Source: Christiangramia flava JLT2011 (GTDB taxonomy: Bacteria > Bacteroidota > Bacteroidia > Flavobacteriales > Flavobacteriaceae). Taken from it: 64,000 bases of DNA. The position numbers were made by a program, and so were the translations under genes. The stretch covers positions 3,682,001-3,746,000 of the forward strand of contig NZ_CP016359.1 in the NCBI RefSeq assembly GCF_001951155.1, given 5' to 3'. Positions 47,827-56,871 of the stretch are shown here, piece after piece. The notes beneath the pieces are model-generated. The model did not search any database. It worked only from the letters and a program-made list of their open reading frames with translations, and was not told the DNA's origin. Numbering within the stretch: position 1 is the stretch's first letter; each line of letters starts with the position of its first letter.

Positions 47827-48192
47827 ATGAAACTGGAAATCACCTGTACCAGAGCACAAGCTGATCATAAGCAGCTTCTTAATTGCAAAGCGACCTTAGA
47901 TAAGATGGACGATAATTTTAAAGAAATTACCAAACTCCTTTCTATTGCCGGAAATGAGGTTCGTTTAAAAATTCTGTTCCTGTTAAATATGGAGAATGAA
48001 TTATGTCCCTGTGACATAGCTGATATTTTAGAAATGAGTGTTCCTGCTATCTCCCAGCATATTCGTAAGATTAAAGATGCGGGGTTTATAAAGTCTCGAA
48101 GGGAGGGACAAACACTATACTATTCATTAGTTGGAGAGAAAACCACATTACTGAACAATATTTTTACTTCCTTAAGGACTTCAAAAAAATAG
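47827..48192 (+). CDS. ArsR/SmtB-family metal-responsive repressor
   Basis: A 121-residue winged-helix repressor. The metal box ELCPCDIA (Cys60, Cys62) in the DNA-recognition region matches the ELCxCDL motif of ArsR-type sensors. Two further cysteines near the N-terminus (Cys7, Cys20) could add ligands. The HTH is MSVPAISQHIRKIKDAGFI. It is the first gene of the mer operon, 5 bases before merTP, and its operator is the palindrome at 47787-47800. Mercury is inferred from the neighbours. Confidence 0.87.
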   Translation: MKLEITCTRAQADHKQLLNCKATLDKMDDNFKEITKLLSIAGNEVRLKILFLLNMENELCPCDIADILEMSVPAISQHIRKIKDAGFIKSRREGQTLYYSLVGEKTTLLNNIFTSLRTSKK

Positions 48193-48197
48193 CTTAA

Positions 48198-48818
48198 ATG
48201 AAATCTTCCAGTAAATCAACCAATTCTGCATTCGCAAGTCTATTAACAGCAATTACCGCATCTTTATGTTGCATAACGCCACTTATTGCTATTCTGGCAG
48301 GAAGCGGCGGAATTGCTACCATGTTTTCCTGGTTAGAACCTTTCCGACCTTATTTGATTGGGCTTACCATAGGAATTCTTGTATTCGCCTGGTACCTTAA
48401 ATTGAAGCCTAGAACACAAAAGGAAATAGAATGCGCATGTGACGAAGATGAAAAAACCTCTTTCTGGCGATCAAAGAGTTTTCTGTTTGTTATTACTGTT
48501 TTTACGGCCTTGATGCTCACCTTTCCCTACTATTCAAGGTTATTCTATAATGCTTCTGAAAAAGAAATTCTTGTAGTAGCTGAAAATAATATTGAGAAAA
48601 AAATTATTGAAATAGAAGGAATGACTTGTGCAGGATGTGAAGCCCATGTAGAAAATGAAGTAAATAAGCTTCCGGGGATTATCTCTGTAAAAGCAAGTTA
48701 TGAAAATTCAAATGCTATAGTGGAATTTGATAAATCGAAAGTAACGGCAACTGAAATCTTTATGGCTATTAATAAGACTGGATATAAAGCTATTACTGCG
48801 GAGAAAAAGATTAGATGA
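48198..48818 (+). CDS. merTP: Mercuric transport protein MerTP (MerT-MerP fusion)
   Basis: A 206-residue protein. The N-terminal ~115 residues are a MerT-like membrane part with three helices and the vicinal pair Cys24-Cys25 (ASLCCITPL), plus a cytoplasmic loop with Cys79 and Cys81. The C-terminal ~70 residues are a MerP/HMA domain with GMTCAGC (Cys144, Cys147). It would import Hg(II) to the cytoplasm for reduction. The fused form is common in Bacteroidota. It lies one base before the reductase gene. Confidence 0.9.
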   Translation: MKSSSKSTNSAFASLLTAITASLCCITPLIAILAGSGGIATMFSWLEPFRPYLIGLTIGILVFAWYLKLKPRTQKEIECACDEDEKTSFWRSKSFLFVITVFTALMLTFPYYSRLFYNASEKEILVVAENNIEKKIIEIEGMTCAGCEAHVENEVNKLPGIISVKASYENSNAIVEFDKSKVTATEIFMAINKTGYKAITAEKKIR

Positions 48819-48819
48819 A

Positions 48820-50166
48820 ATGAAAAAATATGATGTATTTGTAATTGGTTCCGGGATGTCCGGAATGACTGCGGCGAACAAATGTGCCTCCAAAGGACTT
48901 AAAGTTGGGATTACTGATGAATTGCCATACGGGGGTACTTGTGCCCTGCGGGGGTGTGATCCTAAAAAGGTGATTATAGGAGCTACTGAGGTTCGCGATT
49001 TTGCCCAAAGGCTTAAAGGAAATGGAATAGATACCATACCCAAAGTCAATTGGGAAGATATCATGGCATTTAAACAGTCCTTTGTAGATGCCATGCCCCC
49101 CAAAATTGAAAAAGCATATAAAAATAAAGATATTGACACCTATCACACTGCCGCTAAATTTTTATCTGATAATACCTTGCAGGTAGGCGATGAAGTTATT
49201 GAAGCAGATAAAATAGTTATTGCTACAGGGGCAAAACCAAGAATACTGGATTTTGAAGGTGGGGAATATGCGCTATCAAGTACTGATTTTCTTAACCTGA
49301 AAGAACTACCTCAGTCCCTACTATTTATAGGAGGAGGTTATATTGCTTTCGAATTTGCTCACATTGCTGCTCGTGCAGGAGCAGAAGTCACTATAGTTCA
49401 TCGCAGTAAAAAGCCATTGGAAAACTTTGAACAGGATATTGTAGAGCATCTTGTTAATGCTACTGAGGAATTAGGAATTAAATTGATTCTGGAAACTGAA
49501 GTCTCCGGTATAGAAAAAACCGAAGAAGGTTACAATGTGAAAGGAAATAAAAATGGCAAAGACGTATCTTTCACGGTCGAAGCAGTTTTTAATTCAGCTG
49601 GCAGGCCCCCGGCCATTTTTGATCTTGATCTGGAAAAAGCAAACATTTCGTATTCAAAAAAGGGGATTGCGGTAAATGAATATTTACAAAGTACTTCTAA
49701 TCCCAGAATTTATGCAGCCGGGGATGCAGCAGATACACGGGGACTACCTTTGACTCCTGTAGCGGTTCTGGAAGGACATACACTGGCTTCCAACATTATT
49801 AAAGGGAATAAAAAAGAAGTTAGTTATCCGCCAATGCCCACAGTTGTTTTTACCCATCCCACAATGGCTTCAGTGGGATTGACAGAAAAACAGGCAAACG
49901 AGAAAGGAATTCAATATAAAGTAAACTATAAATCTGCCGATGATTGGTTTAATGCAAAACGTCTGAACGTTAAGGAATACGCATTTAAAACAATAGAGGA
50001 TCAAGAAGAACAGATTCTATTAGGTGCTCATTTAATTGGACCCAATTCAGAGGAAGTCATTAATATTTTCGCCATGGCCATTAAAACAAAAATGAAATTA
50101 CAGGAGTTAAGAACCATGATTTTCGCCTATCCTACTATGGCGTCGGATATACCCCATATGCTGTAG
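48820..50166 (+). CDS. FAD disulfide reductase in the mer operon (MerA-like position, no C-terminal Cys-Cys)
   Basis: A 448-residue class I pyridine-nucleotide disulfide oxidoreductase. It has the FAD motif IGSGMSGMTAA, redox-active Cys41 and Cys46 in GGTCALRGCDPKK, and the NAD(P) motif GGGYIAFEFAHIAARAG. The CALRGC form is like glutathione-reductase-type proteins; MerA has GTCVNVGC. The chain ends at AYPTMASDIPHML without MerA's C-terminal Cys-Cys, and there is no N-terminal HMA domain. The usual His of the active-site HPT motif is Tyr. Its position in the operon suggests mercury reduction, but it could be a general thiol reductase. Confidence 0.83.
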   Translation: MKKYDVFVIGSGMSGMTAANKCASKGLKVGITDELPYGGTCALRGCDPKKVIIGATEVRDFAQRLKGNGIDTIPKVNWEDIMAFKQSFVDAMPPKIEKAYKNKDIDTYHTAAKFLSDNTLQVGDEVIEADKIVIATGAKPRILDFEGGEYALSSTDFLNLKELPQSLLFIGGGYIAFEFAHIAARAGAEVTIVHRSKKPLENFEQDIVEHLVNATEELGIKLILETEVSGIEKTEEGYNVKGNKNGKDVSFTVEAVFNSAGRPPAIFDLDLEKANISYSKKGIAVNEYLQSTSNPRIYAAGDAADTRGLPLTPVAVLEGHTLASNIIKGNKKEVSYPPMPTVVFTHPTMASVGLTEKQANEKGIQYKVNYKSADDWFNAKRLNVKEYAFKTIEDQEEQILLGAHLIGPNSEEVINIFAMAIKTKMKLQELRTMIFAYPTMASDIPHML

Positions 50167-50183
50167 AAAAAATTAAATTTATT

Positions 50184-50390
50184 ATGGAATTGAAATTAAA
50201 ATCGGAGCTCACCTGCCCGAATTGTGGATATAAAAAGGAAGAGCTAATGCCCACAACTGCCTGTCAGTTTTTTTATGAATGTGAAAACTGTAAACAGGTT
50301 CTTAAGCCTAAAGAAGGGGACTGTTGTGTCTTTTGCTCTTACGGTTCGGTTGCCTGTCCGCCAATACAGGGGGGTTCTGCCTGTTGTTGA
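50184..50390 (+). CDS. GDCCVxC-domain small cysteine-rich protein
   Basis: A 68-residue protein with ten cysteines: a zinc-ribbon-like pair (CPNC and CENC), the motif GDCCVFCSYG (Cys47, Cys48, Cys51), and a C-terminal Cys67-Cys68. The GDCCVxC motif defines a known small (seleno)protein family often found by mercury genes. It starts 18 bases after the reductase and is the last gene of the operon. A soft-metal-binding or delivery role is likely; its partner is inferred to be the reductase. Confidence 0.87.
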   Translation: MELKLKSELTCPNCGYKKEELMPTTACQFFYECENCKQVLKPKEGDCCVFCSYGSVACPPIQGGSACC

Positions 50391-50515
50391 AGAATAAAAC
50401 GAGTATTGGAAAAACCAAATAAACTAAATTTTAAAAAAGTTGATTCTAATAATTGAAAGCAACAATAGCACTCTTTCGCTCATGTTCAGAAGGAATGCTG
50501 AAACCTGGGAAAATT

Positions 50516-50664
50516 AAGAAGCTATCTCAAAACCGTAAAGTATCCGTCATTCTGAATTTATTTCAGAATCTTTTCAATTTTAAATTAAATAATTATTAGA
50601 CCCTGAATCGTCCCGATAGCTATCGGGACAGGGTGACGAAAAAGAGGTTTTGAGACGGCTTCTT
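50516..50664. repeat. MITE-like repeat with imperfect terminal inverted repeats and inner palindrome
   Basis: The ends AAGAAGCTATCTCAAAACC (50516-50534) and its near-reverse complement (50646-50664) match at 17 of 19 positions. Inside is a perfect 20-base palindrome GTCCCGATAGCTATCGGGAC (50610-50629) flanked by CCCTGA/CAGGGTGA. No coding capacity. It sits in the gap between the convergent mer and cus-type operons, where it could also act as a terminator. Confidence 0.6.
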
Positions 50665-50680
50665 TTTATATTAATAAATT

Positions 50681-53600
50681 CTATTCAATTATATTTTGAT
50701 TACCTGCATTGTTATGGGTTACTAGTTCATACACACAAGGTATAACCACCAGATTCAGAATGGTTGCAGAAAGTAAACCACCCAAAATAACAACCGCCAT
50801 AGGGCTTTGGATCTCACTACCCGGTTCACCTCCTTTTAAGGCTAGCGGAATAAGCGCCAAACCAGTTGTAAAAGCGGTCATCAGGATTGGATTCAGTCTA
50901 TCTAACGCCCCGGTTTTTATAAGTTCATAACCTTTCCAACCTTCTTTTCTTAGATCTTCATATCTCGAAACGAGTAAGATTCCATTTCGGGTTGCTATTC
51001 CAAAGAGACTTATAAATCCAATAGTAGAAGCTATACTTACAATTCCGGAAGTAAAGTAAACGATCAGGATTCCGCCAATAAGTGCCAATGGCAAATTGAT
51101 AAGTACAACAAATGCCAGCTTTACATTATTGAATTCAAAATAAAGCAATAAAAAGATCACAAAAATGGCTATCACGGCCGTGATTAAAAGCATTTGCGAA
51201 GCTCTTGACTCACTTTCGAACTGCCCGCCATACTGTACCCTATAACCTTCCGGAATAGTCACCGAAGAATTTACAGTTTCCCGGATCTCTTCTACCGCAC
51301 TTCTCAAGTCACGGCCCTGCACATTAGCGGCAACGACAATTTTACGCTGCACATCTTCCCTGCTTATGGTATTAGGGCTGCTAACCGAAGAAACTTGTGC
51401 CAGCTGCTCTAGTGGCACCTGTGATCCATTCGGCAGACCAATCAAAGCGGTTTTGATTTTCTCAATGCTATTTCTGAAACCTTCTTCATAACGTACCACC
51501 AGATCAAAATACTTCTGTCCTTCATAGATCTCCCCTACTTCGTGTCCTGCAAAAGCCACATCCACCTGCACCATCAGCTGGCCAACTGTCATTCCGTAAG
51601 CGGAAAGGATCTGACGTTTTGGAGTGATCTTGATTTGCGGTACTTCGATCTGCTGATCTACAGCTACATCGGCAAGTCCATCGATAGGTTTTATATTCTC
51701 CTCCACGCTTTTACCTATTTCATACAACTGTTGCAGATCAGGGCCAAAAATTTTGATCGCGATATTGGCCCTGGTTCCTGAGAGCATATGATCTATACGG
51801 TGGGCAATAGGCTGTCCAAGGGTGATATTAACACCAGGAACGATGCTGAGTTTATTTCTAACATCTTCAAAAAATTCCTCCTTGGACTTATCTTCCAGGG
51901 TAAACGGGACATCGATCTCGGCGGCATTCACCCCCTGGGCATGCTCGTCCAATTCGGCTCTTCCTGTTCTTCTGGTAACCACAGCAACTTCCGGCATCTC
52001 AAGCAACAATTGCTCTACCTGTTTCCCGGTCTTATTGCTTTCTTCCAGCGACATTCCCGGAGGACCAACCACACTAATTACCATAGAACCCTCATTAAAT
52101 TCCGGAAGAAAACTTCTTCCTAATTGAGTAAAGAGGGCAATACTCAGTAAAAAAGCGATCACTGTGACCGTTATCACTGTTTTGGGAATCCTTAATGCTC
52201 TATTTAGAATATCAGCATAAGACTTCTGTAACCATCTTTCAACTTTAGTCCCTTCAGCCTGTTTCTTCAGCATCTTTTCCTTTTTCAGAAGATAGGTGCA
52301 CAATACAGGAGTGACGGTTACCGCCACCACCAAAGAAGTCAGGACTGAAGTTATAAATGCTATTCCGAGAGGCTTCAGCAATCGCCCTTCCATTCCGCCA
52401 AGAAAAAATAGCGGTACAAAAGAAACAATAATGATAAGTGTCGCAATGATGATCGAACTTCTAATTTCAACCGAAGCTTCCCTTACCACTGTAATAACCC
52501 CCTGCCTTTCAGCTTTTGGTTTTCGAATGTTCTCCCGAAGGCGTTTGTAAACGTTCTCAACATCAATGATGGCATCATCTACCAAAGCTCCAATTGCAAT
52601 AGCCATACCTCCTAAACTCATTGTATTGATGGTATACCCAAGCATTTTCAAAACAATTATTGACACCAGTAATGAAATTGGAATTGCCAGCAGCGAAATG
52701 AGGGTTGTACGCCAGTTCATTAAGAAAATAAAGAGTACAATCACTACAAAAAATGCTCCTTCCAGCAGCGTCATATTAAGATTACTTATGGAAGCATCAA
52801 TAAAATCGGCTTGTCGGAAGATCTGGCTTTTGATCTCTACGCTTTCAGGAAGACTGGTCTCCAGTTCGGCGATGGCTTCATCAAGCCTTTCTGTAAGCTC
52901 CAGTGTATTCACATCGGGTTGCTTGGATATAGTGAGGATAACCGCCGGTTCTGCATTCAGGGAACCATCACCAATTTTATCGGCAGATCCAATTTGCACT
53001 TCAGCTATATCTTTGATCTTGATGCTCTGGCCATTTACCTGCTTGACCACAGCTTCTTCCAAATCTTCTAAAGCATAGGCTCTTCCATTTCCTTTAATGA
53101 TATACTGATTTCCATATTCATTCAGGAAACCACCCGGGGCGTTAGTATTCGCTTCCCGGACTTTCTCAGTAAGCTCTTCAAGGCTTACGTCGTAATATTT
53201 CATTTTTCCGGGATTAGCAAAAACCTGGTATTGCTTATAATCACCTCCAATCACCACTACGTTGGCAATCCCTCCGATAGCTTTAATACGCGGACGGATC
53301 TGCCAGTCTGATAATGTTCTTAACTCCATAGGGCTAAGACTGTCTGAAGTGACTCCCAGCAACATTACTTCTCCCATAATGGAAGAAATAGGTGCCATTG
53401 TGGGAGCACCGATCCCACTGGGCAGGTTTTCACGAACCATTGGAATACGCTCACTTACGATCTGTCTGGCTTTATAAATATCGGTGCCCCAGTCGAATTC
53501 AACCCAAACGATAGAAATTCCTGCCGCAGAAGAAGAACGAATCCTTCTCACATTTGGCGAGCCATTCATCGCGGTCTCAAGCTGGTAGGTCACTAGTTTC

Positions 53601-53785
53601 TCTACTTCTTCCGACTCCATACCGTGGGCTTCCGTAAGTATGGTCACAGTAGGTGCAGTAAGATCAGGGAATACATCTACGTTCATATTACGTGCGAGGT
53701 AAAACCCGGTAATACTCAGTACAACCGCTGCCAGAAGAACCAAAAGCCTGTTCTGAAGCGAAATTGATAATATTTTATTTAACAT
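50681..53785 (-). CDS. Heavy-metal efflux RND pump (CusA/CzcA family)
   Basis: A 1034-residue inner-membrane proton-driven pump. The transmembrane-4 motif is GGMAIAIGALVDDAIIDVENVY; the AIAIG form resembles CusA and differs from the FGIIVDGAV type of the fusion pump at 15850. Length is usual for the family. It is encoded downstream of its adaptor, a His-rich lipoprotein and a TolC-type channel. Together they form a tripartite efflux system. The metal is not determined by the sequence; the CusA-like motif suggests Cu/Ag and the His-rich partners suggest Zn, Co, Ni or Cu. Confidence 0.9.
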   Translation of the reverse strand: MLNKILSISLQNRLLVLLAAVVLSITGFYLARNMNVDVFPDLTAPTVTILTEAHGMESEEVEKLVTYQLETAMNGSPNVRRIRSSSAAGISIVWVEFDWGTDIYKARQIVSERIPMVRENLPSGIGAPTMAPISSIMGEVMLLGVTSDSLSPMELRTLSDWQIRPRIKAIGGIANVVVIGGDYKQYQVFANPGKMKYYDVSLEELTEKVREANTNAPGGFLNEYGNQYIIKGNGRAYALEDLEEAVVKQVNGQSIKIKDIAEVQIGSADKIGDGSLNAEPAVILTISKQPDVNTLELTERLDEAIAELETSLPESVEIKSQIFRQADFIDASISNLNMTLLEGAFFVVIVLFIFLMNWRTTLISLLAIPISLLVSIIVLKMLGYTINTMSLGGMAIAIGALVDDAIIDVENVYKRLRENIRKPKAERQGVITVVREASVEIRSSIIIATLIIIVSFVPLFFLGGMEGRLLKPLGIAFITSVLTSLVVAVTVTPVLCTYLLKKEKMLKKQAEGTKVERWLQKSYADILNRALRIPKTVITVTVIAFLLSIALFTQLGRSFLPEFNEGSMVISVVGPPGMSLEESNKTGKQVEQLLLEMPEVAVVTRRTGRAELDEHAQGVNAAEIDVPFTLEDKSKEEFFEDVRNKLSIVPGVNITLGQPIAHRIDHMLSGTRANIAIKIFGPDLQQLYEIGKSVEENIKPIDGLADVAVDQQIEVPQIKITPKRQILSAYGMTVGQLMVQVDVAFAGHEVGEIYEGQKYFDLVVRYEEGFRNSIEKIKTALIGLPNGSQVPLEQLAQVSSVSSPNTISREDVQRKIVVAANVQGRDLRSAVEEIRETVNSSVTIPEGYRVQYGGQFESESRASQMLLITAVIAIFVIFLLLYFEFNNVKLAFVVLINLPLALIGGILIVYFTSGIVSIASTIGFISLFGIATRNGILLVSRYEDLRKEGWKGYELIKTGALDRLNPILMTAFTTGLALIPLALKGGEPGSEIQSPMAVVILGGLLSATILNLVVIPCVYELVTHNNAGNQNIIE

Positions 53786-53803
53786 CTAGTTTCTTTTTCA
53801 GGA

Positions 53804-55306
53804 TTAATGATCATGGCCGTGTGCAGGAGTTGTACCGGACATAGAAGCCATTTTGACCTGGTAGAAACCTGTGGTTACCACAACTTCTCCAGCTTCAAGT
53901 CCGCTAAGAACCTGCGCGTGCTTACCATTTCGCTTCCCGATCTTTACAGGTCTTCTTTCGTAACTCTCGCCACCAGTTTGTACGATAACAGAATAATTTC
54001 CATAATCTTCCAGTAAAGCCGCTTCAGGAACTACAATTCCATTTTCAGCTTCACCCAGAGCAATCTGGACTTCAGTAAAACTACCTTCAGGCATTTCAAC
54101 CACATCATTTACCTTGATAAATACCGGGATCATCGGTTTTCGGTCTTCCACTTCCTTGCCTACCGAAATTATCGAGCTATCTGAACCTTCCACTTCCTTC
54201 CATTCTCCATTTTCACTCTTGTACCACACGTTGGCAATTGATTCTTTACTTGGATTGTGAGAGGCACTTAACTGTGTTTTCAATATTCGTGATTTATCGG
54301 TCCCGACGGTGACAAGTTGTGCTCCCTGTTCCACATAATTTCCGTTAGAGGTACTGATGGATTTAATAAACCCGGCAAAGGGAGCTCTAATTTGCTTCCC
54401 GCCTGCGCCGTAATTAGAAGCAAGCGCCCGGTAATTCGCTTCGGCTACGCGAAAATCGCTTTCCACCTTTTCGAATTCCGCCTTGGGAACAATCTTATCC
54501 TCGTAGAGTTCTTTCTTCCGTTCATATTCCGCTTTGACCTGATCATATCTGGCTTTAGCCTGGGCAATCTCTGCCTGTACATTATTGGAAGAAAGTCCTT
54601 CACTGCTCAGGTTCATCAATAATTGCCCTCTTTTCACCTCGGTGCCTTCTGTAAGGTTTTCTGAAACAAAATTCACCATTCCATTAGCTCCTGCCGCCAG
54701 GGTCTTATAAGTTCCCGGGGCAGCCTGCCAAATTCCGGAAGTATGAACAACATCATACACTTCTCCCTGTGTGACAGGTTCCGTCTGAAAATCGATTTTC
54801 CAGGCCTGCTCCTTTAAAAAGCTGATGCCGCCTTCTTCTGCTTCCGCTACATTCTTTGAAGCTTCTTCTGCAGAAGCATAAACCTGTACATCTTCGATCA
54901 CGATTCTATCTGAATACTCAGGAGTTTTCAGATCAAAGACCAGATCATAGGTTCCAGGCGTTTTCGGCTGTAAAGCGGGTGAAAAAATTCCTGGGGATGA
55001 AGGGGCATCCACCTTATGGCGAATCCCGGTTTCTCCCTTAATAAGGCTCACCGTTACTGAACCTTTACGAACAGGTTGATGTTTGTCCAACACCGTAAAA
55101 TGAGCTGCAAATTTGCTGGTTCTGCCTTCCACCAAAGCCGGAAATTCCACGAAAAGTTCTGTCTGGTTTGTCCAAATGGTTTTACTAATCGCAGGAACTT
55201 CGGAGCCTACATGGTTTCCTTCTGCATCATGCGCGTGTTCTGCTTCCTCGTTATTTCCGCAGGAAAAAAGAAAAAGTGCGATGCATGTTATATAAATATA
55301 TTTCAT
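53804..55306 (-). CDS. RND efflux adaptor (CzcB/CusB-like lipoprotein)
   Basis: A 500-residue membrane-fusion protein with a lipoprotein signal (FLFSCGNNEEAEHAHD) and a His-containing N-terminus. An Ig-like/CzcB N-terminal domain comes first. The lipoyl halves (AAGANGMVNFVSENLTEGTEVKRG and APFAGFIKSISTSNGNYVEQG) then flank a coiled coil. The C-terminus ends GTTPAHGHDH, which may bind metal. It lies 18 bases before the pump gene. Confidence 0.9.
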   Translation of the reverse strand: MKYIYITCIALFLFSCGNNEEAEHAHDAEGNHVGSEVPAISKTIWTNQTELFVEFPALVEGRTSKFAAHFTVLDKHQPVRKGSVTVSLIKGETGIRHKVDAPSSPGIFSPALQPKTPGTYDLVFDLKTPEYSDRIVIEDVQVYASAEEASKNVAEAEEGGISFLKEQAWKIDFQTEPVTQGEVYDVVHTSGIWQAAPGTYKTLAAGANGMVNFVSENLTEGTEVKRGQLLMNLSSEGLSSNNVQAEIAQAKARYDQVKAEYERKKELYEDKIVPKAEFEKVESDFRVAEANYRALASNYGAGGKQIRAPFAGFIKSISTSNGNYVEQGAQLVTVGTDKSRILKTQLSASHNPSKESIANVWYKSENGEWKEVEGSDSSIISVGKEVEDRKPMIPVFIKVNDVVEMPEGSFTEVQIALGEAENGIVVPEAALLEDYGNYSVIVQTGGESYERRPVKIGKRNGKHAQVLSGLEAGEVVVTTGFYQVKMASMSGTTPAHGHDH

Positions 55307-55322
55307 GTTAAATTTCTATTTT

Positions 55323-55598
55323 TTAATGATCTTCATGCTCGGTTCCGTCATCATGCGTATGATGATCAGATTCTTCATGCATTTCCAATGAATCCTCACC
55401 TACTTTAAATTCTTCCTGCTCCATATGATCTCCTTCCATATGACTTCCATCTTCATTATGGGGATGTCCATGCGCATCTTCCTCATGAGTTTCGGTGCCT
55501 TCCTCATGCTCATGACCGTGATCCTCTTTGGCAGTATCTCTACATGCTGAAAATCCAAATACTAATATTGCTGCGAAAAATAAATTCCTGAAATTCAT
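55323..55598 (-). CDS. Histidine-rich metal-binding lipoprotein
   Basis: A 91-residue lipoprotein (lipobox GFSACRD, Cys19). The mature part is almost entirely His, Glu, Asp and Gly (EDHGHEHEEGTETHEEDAHG and similar), with about 16 histidines. It is likely a periplasmic metal buffer or delivery protein for the efflux system. It sits between the channel and adaptor genes of the operon. The short spacing on both sides indicates cotranscription. Confidence 0.8.
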   Translation of the reverse strand: MNFRNLFFAAILVFGFSACRDTAKEDHGHEHEEGTETHEEDAHGHPHNEDGSHMEGDHMEQEEFKVGEDSLEMHEESDHHTHDDGTEHEDH

Positions 55599-55613
55599 AT
55601 TTTTAAATTTTAA

Positions 55614-56798
55614 TTATAATTGATGTTTTAATAGGGTTGCTTTTAGCTGAAGGAGTTCTTTCTCCATTTCCAGCTTCTTATTGTAAGCCTGCCTGTAGAA
55701 TTCAACTTCCCGGTAATAATCCAGAAAGGAAAGTTCACCAAGCTCGTAGGCTTTGAATAAAAGTTCTTCGGAATTCAGATCCTTGAAAGTCTCTTCGTAT
55801 TCCTCAAATTTTCTTTTTAATAATTGATATTGCTGATAGTTCTCCTGAAACCGGGTATAAAGTTCAGCGGTTTCGGCACCCGTATTGGCCTGGGTAAACT
55901 CGAGATTTGCTTTAGCTGCCTTCACTTTATTATTGCTATTCCATAGGGGAATTGAAAGGCCGCCTAAGAACCCGGAATAATTATTGGAATTCACTCCCTG
56001 ATAATTATAGCCTATGCTTAGGTTGGGAAGGATCTTATTCTTTTCCAGTTTTACCTGCTGCTCAGCCAAAGCTTCACGGGCAGTTAATTGCTGAACCTCT
56101 GCGTCTGCGGAAAGTTTTTCTTCCCATAGCCTCTGCATAGTTGCTAATTCAGAATCTTCCATCAACTGGATCTGATCTGTATTAACAGCATTTCCGCCAT
56201 TTAATTTCTGAAGATTTAAAAGCGTATTCCTGATCTGGATATTAATCTGGTCTATTTCAAACTGTTCCTGCAACCAGGCTATTTTAGATTTATTGAGTTC
56301 CAAAATACCGATCTGTTCGGCTTCAAATAAACGCCGGATCTGATCATAAACCTCTTTGGCCTGCTCAACTCTTTCCTGCTCCAGCTTCTTTCGCTTCTGC
56401 AGAATTTGTAGCTCCAAAAGCTGTTTTTTAGCATTTAAAAGTACTTCCTGCCGCACGGCATTATACTCAAACTCAAGTAGTTCTTTCTGCCTTTCTATCC
56501 TTTTGCTTCGGGCACTGTAAACGCTGGGGAATTCAAACCTCTGTGAGATTTGGTATTCTGAATAATTACCAGTCTCATGTTCTCCAAATGGAAGATAAAA
56601 GGCTGAAACCTCAGGATCCTGAAGGTTGTTATCTGTCTTGTTGCTAAGGGTCTGACTGGCCATGTATGACTGGTAAGCCTTAAGCTGTCTGTTATTCCGG
56701 CTTATTTCATCCAGAACACCTTTTACTCCGGGACTTTGAGCAAAAGAGCCAATAGAGATAAGGATTCCGCAAATAGCGGAAACTATATATCTGTACAT
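55614..56798 (-). CDS. TolC/CzcC-family outer-membrane factor
   Basis: A 394-residue protein with a signal peptide (ISIGSFAQSPG) and long coiled-coil helices arranged as two repeats, as in CzcC/TolC channels. It is shorter than E. coli TolC, as is usual for CzcC-type members. It would be the outer-membrane exit of the tripartite metal pump encoded downstream. Confidence 0.87.
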   Translation of the reverse strand: MYRYIVSAICGILISIGSFAQSPGVKGVLDEISRNNRQLKAYQSYMASQTLSNKTDNNLQDPEVSAFYLPFGEHETGNYSEYQISQRFEFPSVYSARSKRIERQKELLEFEYNAVRQEVLLNAKKQLLELQILQKRKKLEQERVEQAKEVYDQIRRLFEAEQIGILELNKSKIAWLQEQFEIDQINIQIRNTLLNLQKLNGGNAVNTDQIQLMEDSELATMQRLWEEKLSADAEVQQLTAREALAEQQVKLEKNKILPNLSIGYNYQGVNSNNYSGFLGGLSIPLWNSNNKVKAAKANLEFTQANTGAETAELYTRFQENYQQYQLLKRKFEEYEETFKDLNSEELLFKAYELGELSFLDYYREVEFYRQAYNKKLEMEKELLQLKATLLKHQL

Positions 56799-56871
56799 AA
56801 ATTTTGATTTTAGTTTAATCTATAAAACAAGGGTCTGCCTGCTGTTAAAAAACAACGGCACGACTTAGTGA

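Noticed and set aside
48820..50166. Calling the reductase a plain MerA
   Set aside because: It lacks the C-terminal Cys-Cys and the N-terminal metal domain and has CALRGC instead of CVNVGC; only position supports MerA.
55323..55598. CRISPR-like or tandem DNA repeat in the His-rich gene
   Set aside because: The repetition is at protein level (His/Glu runs) and the DNA units are irregular; no spacer structure. No CRISPR array was seen anywhere.
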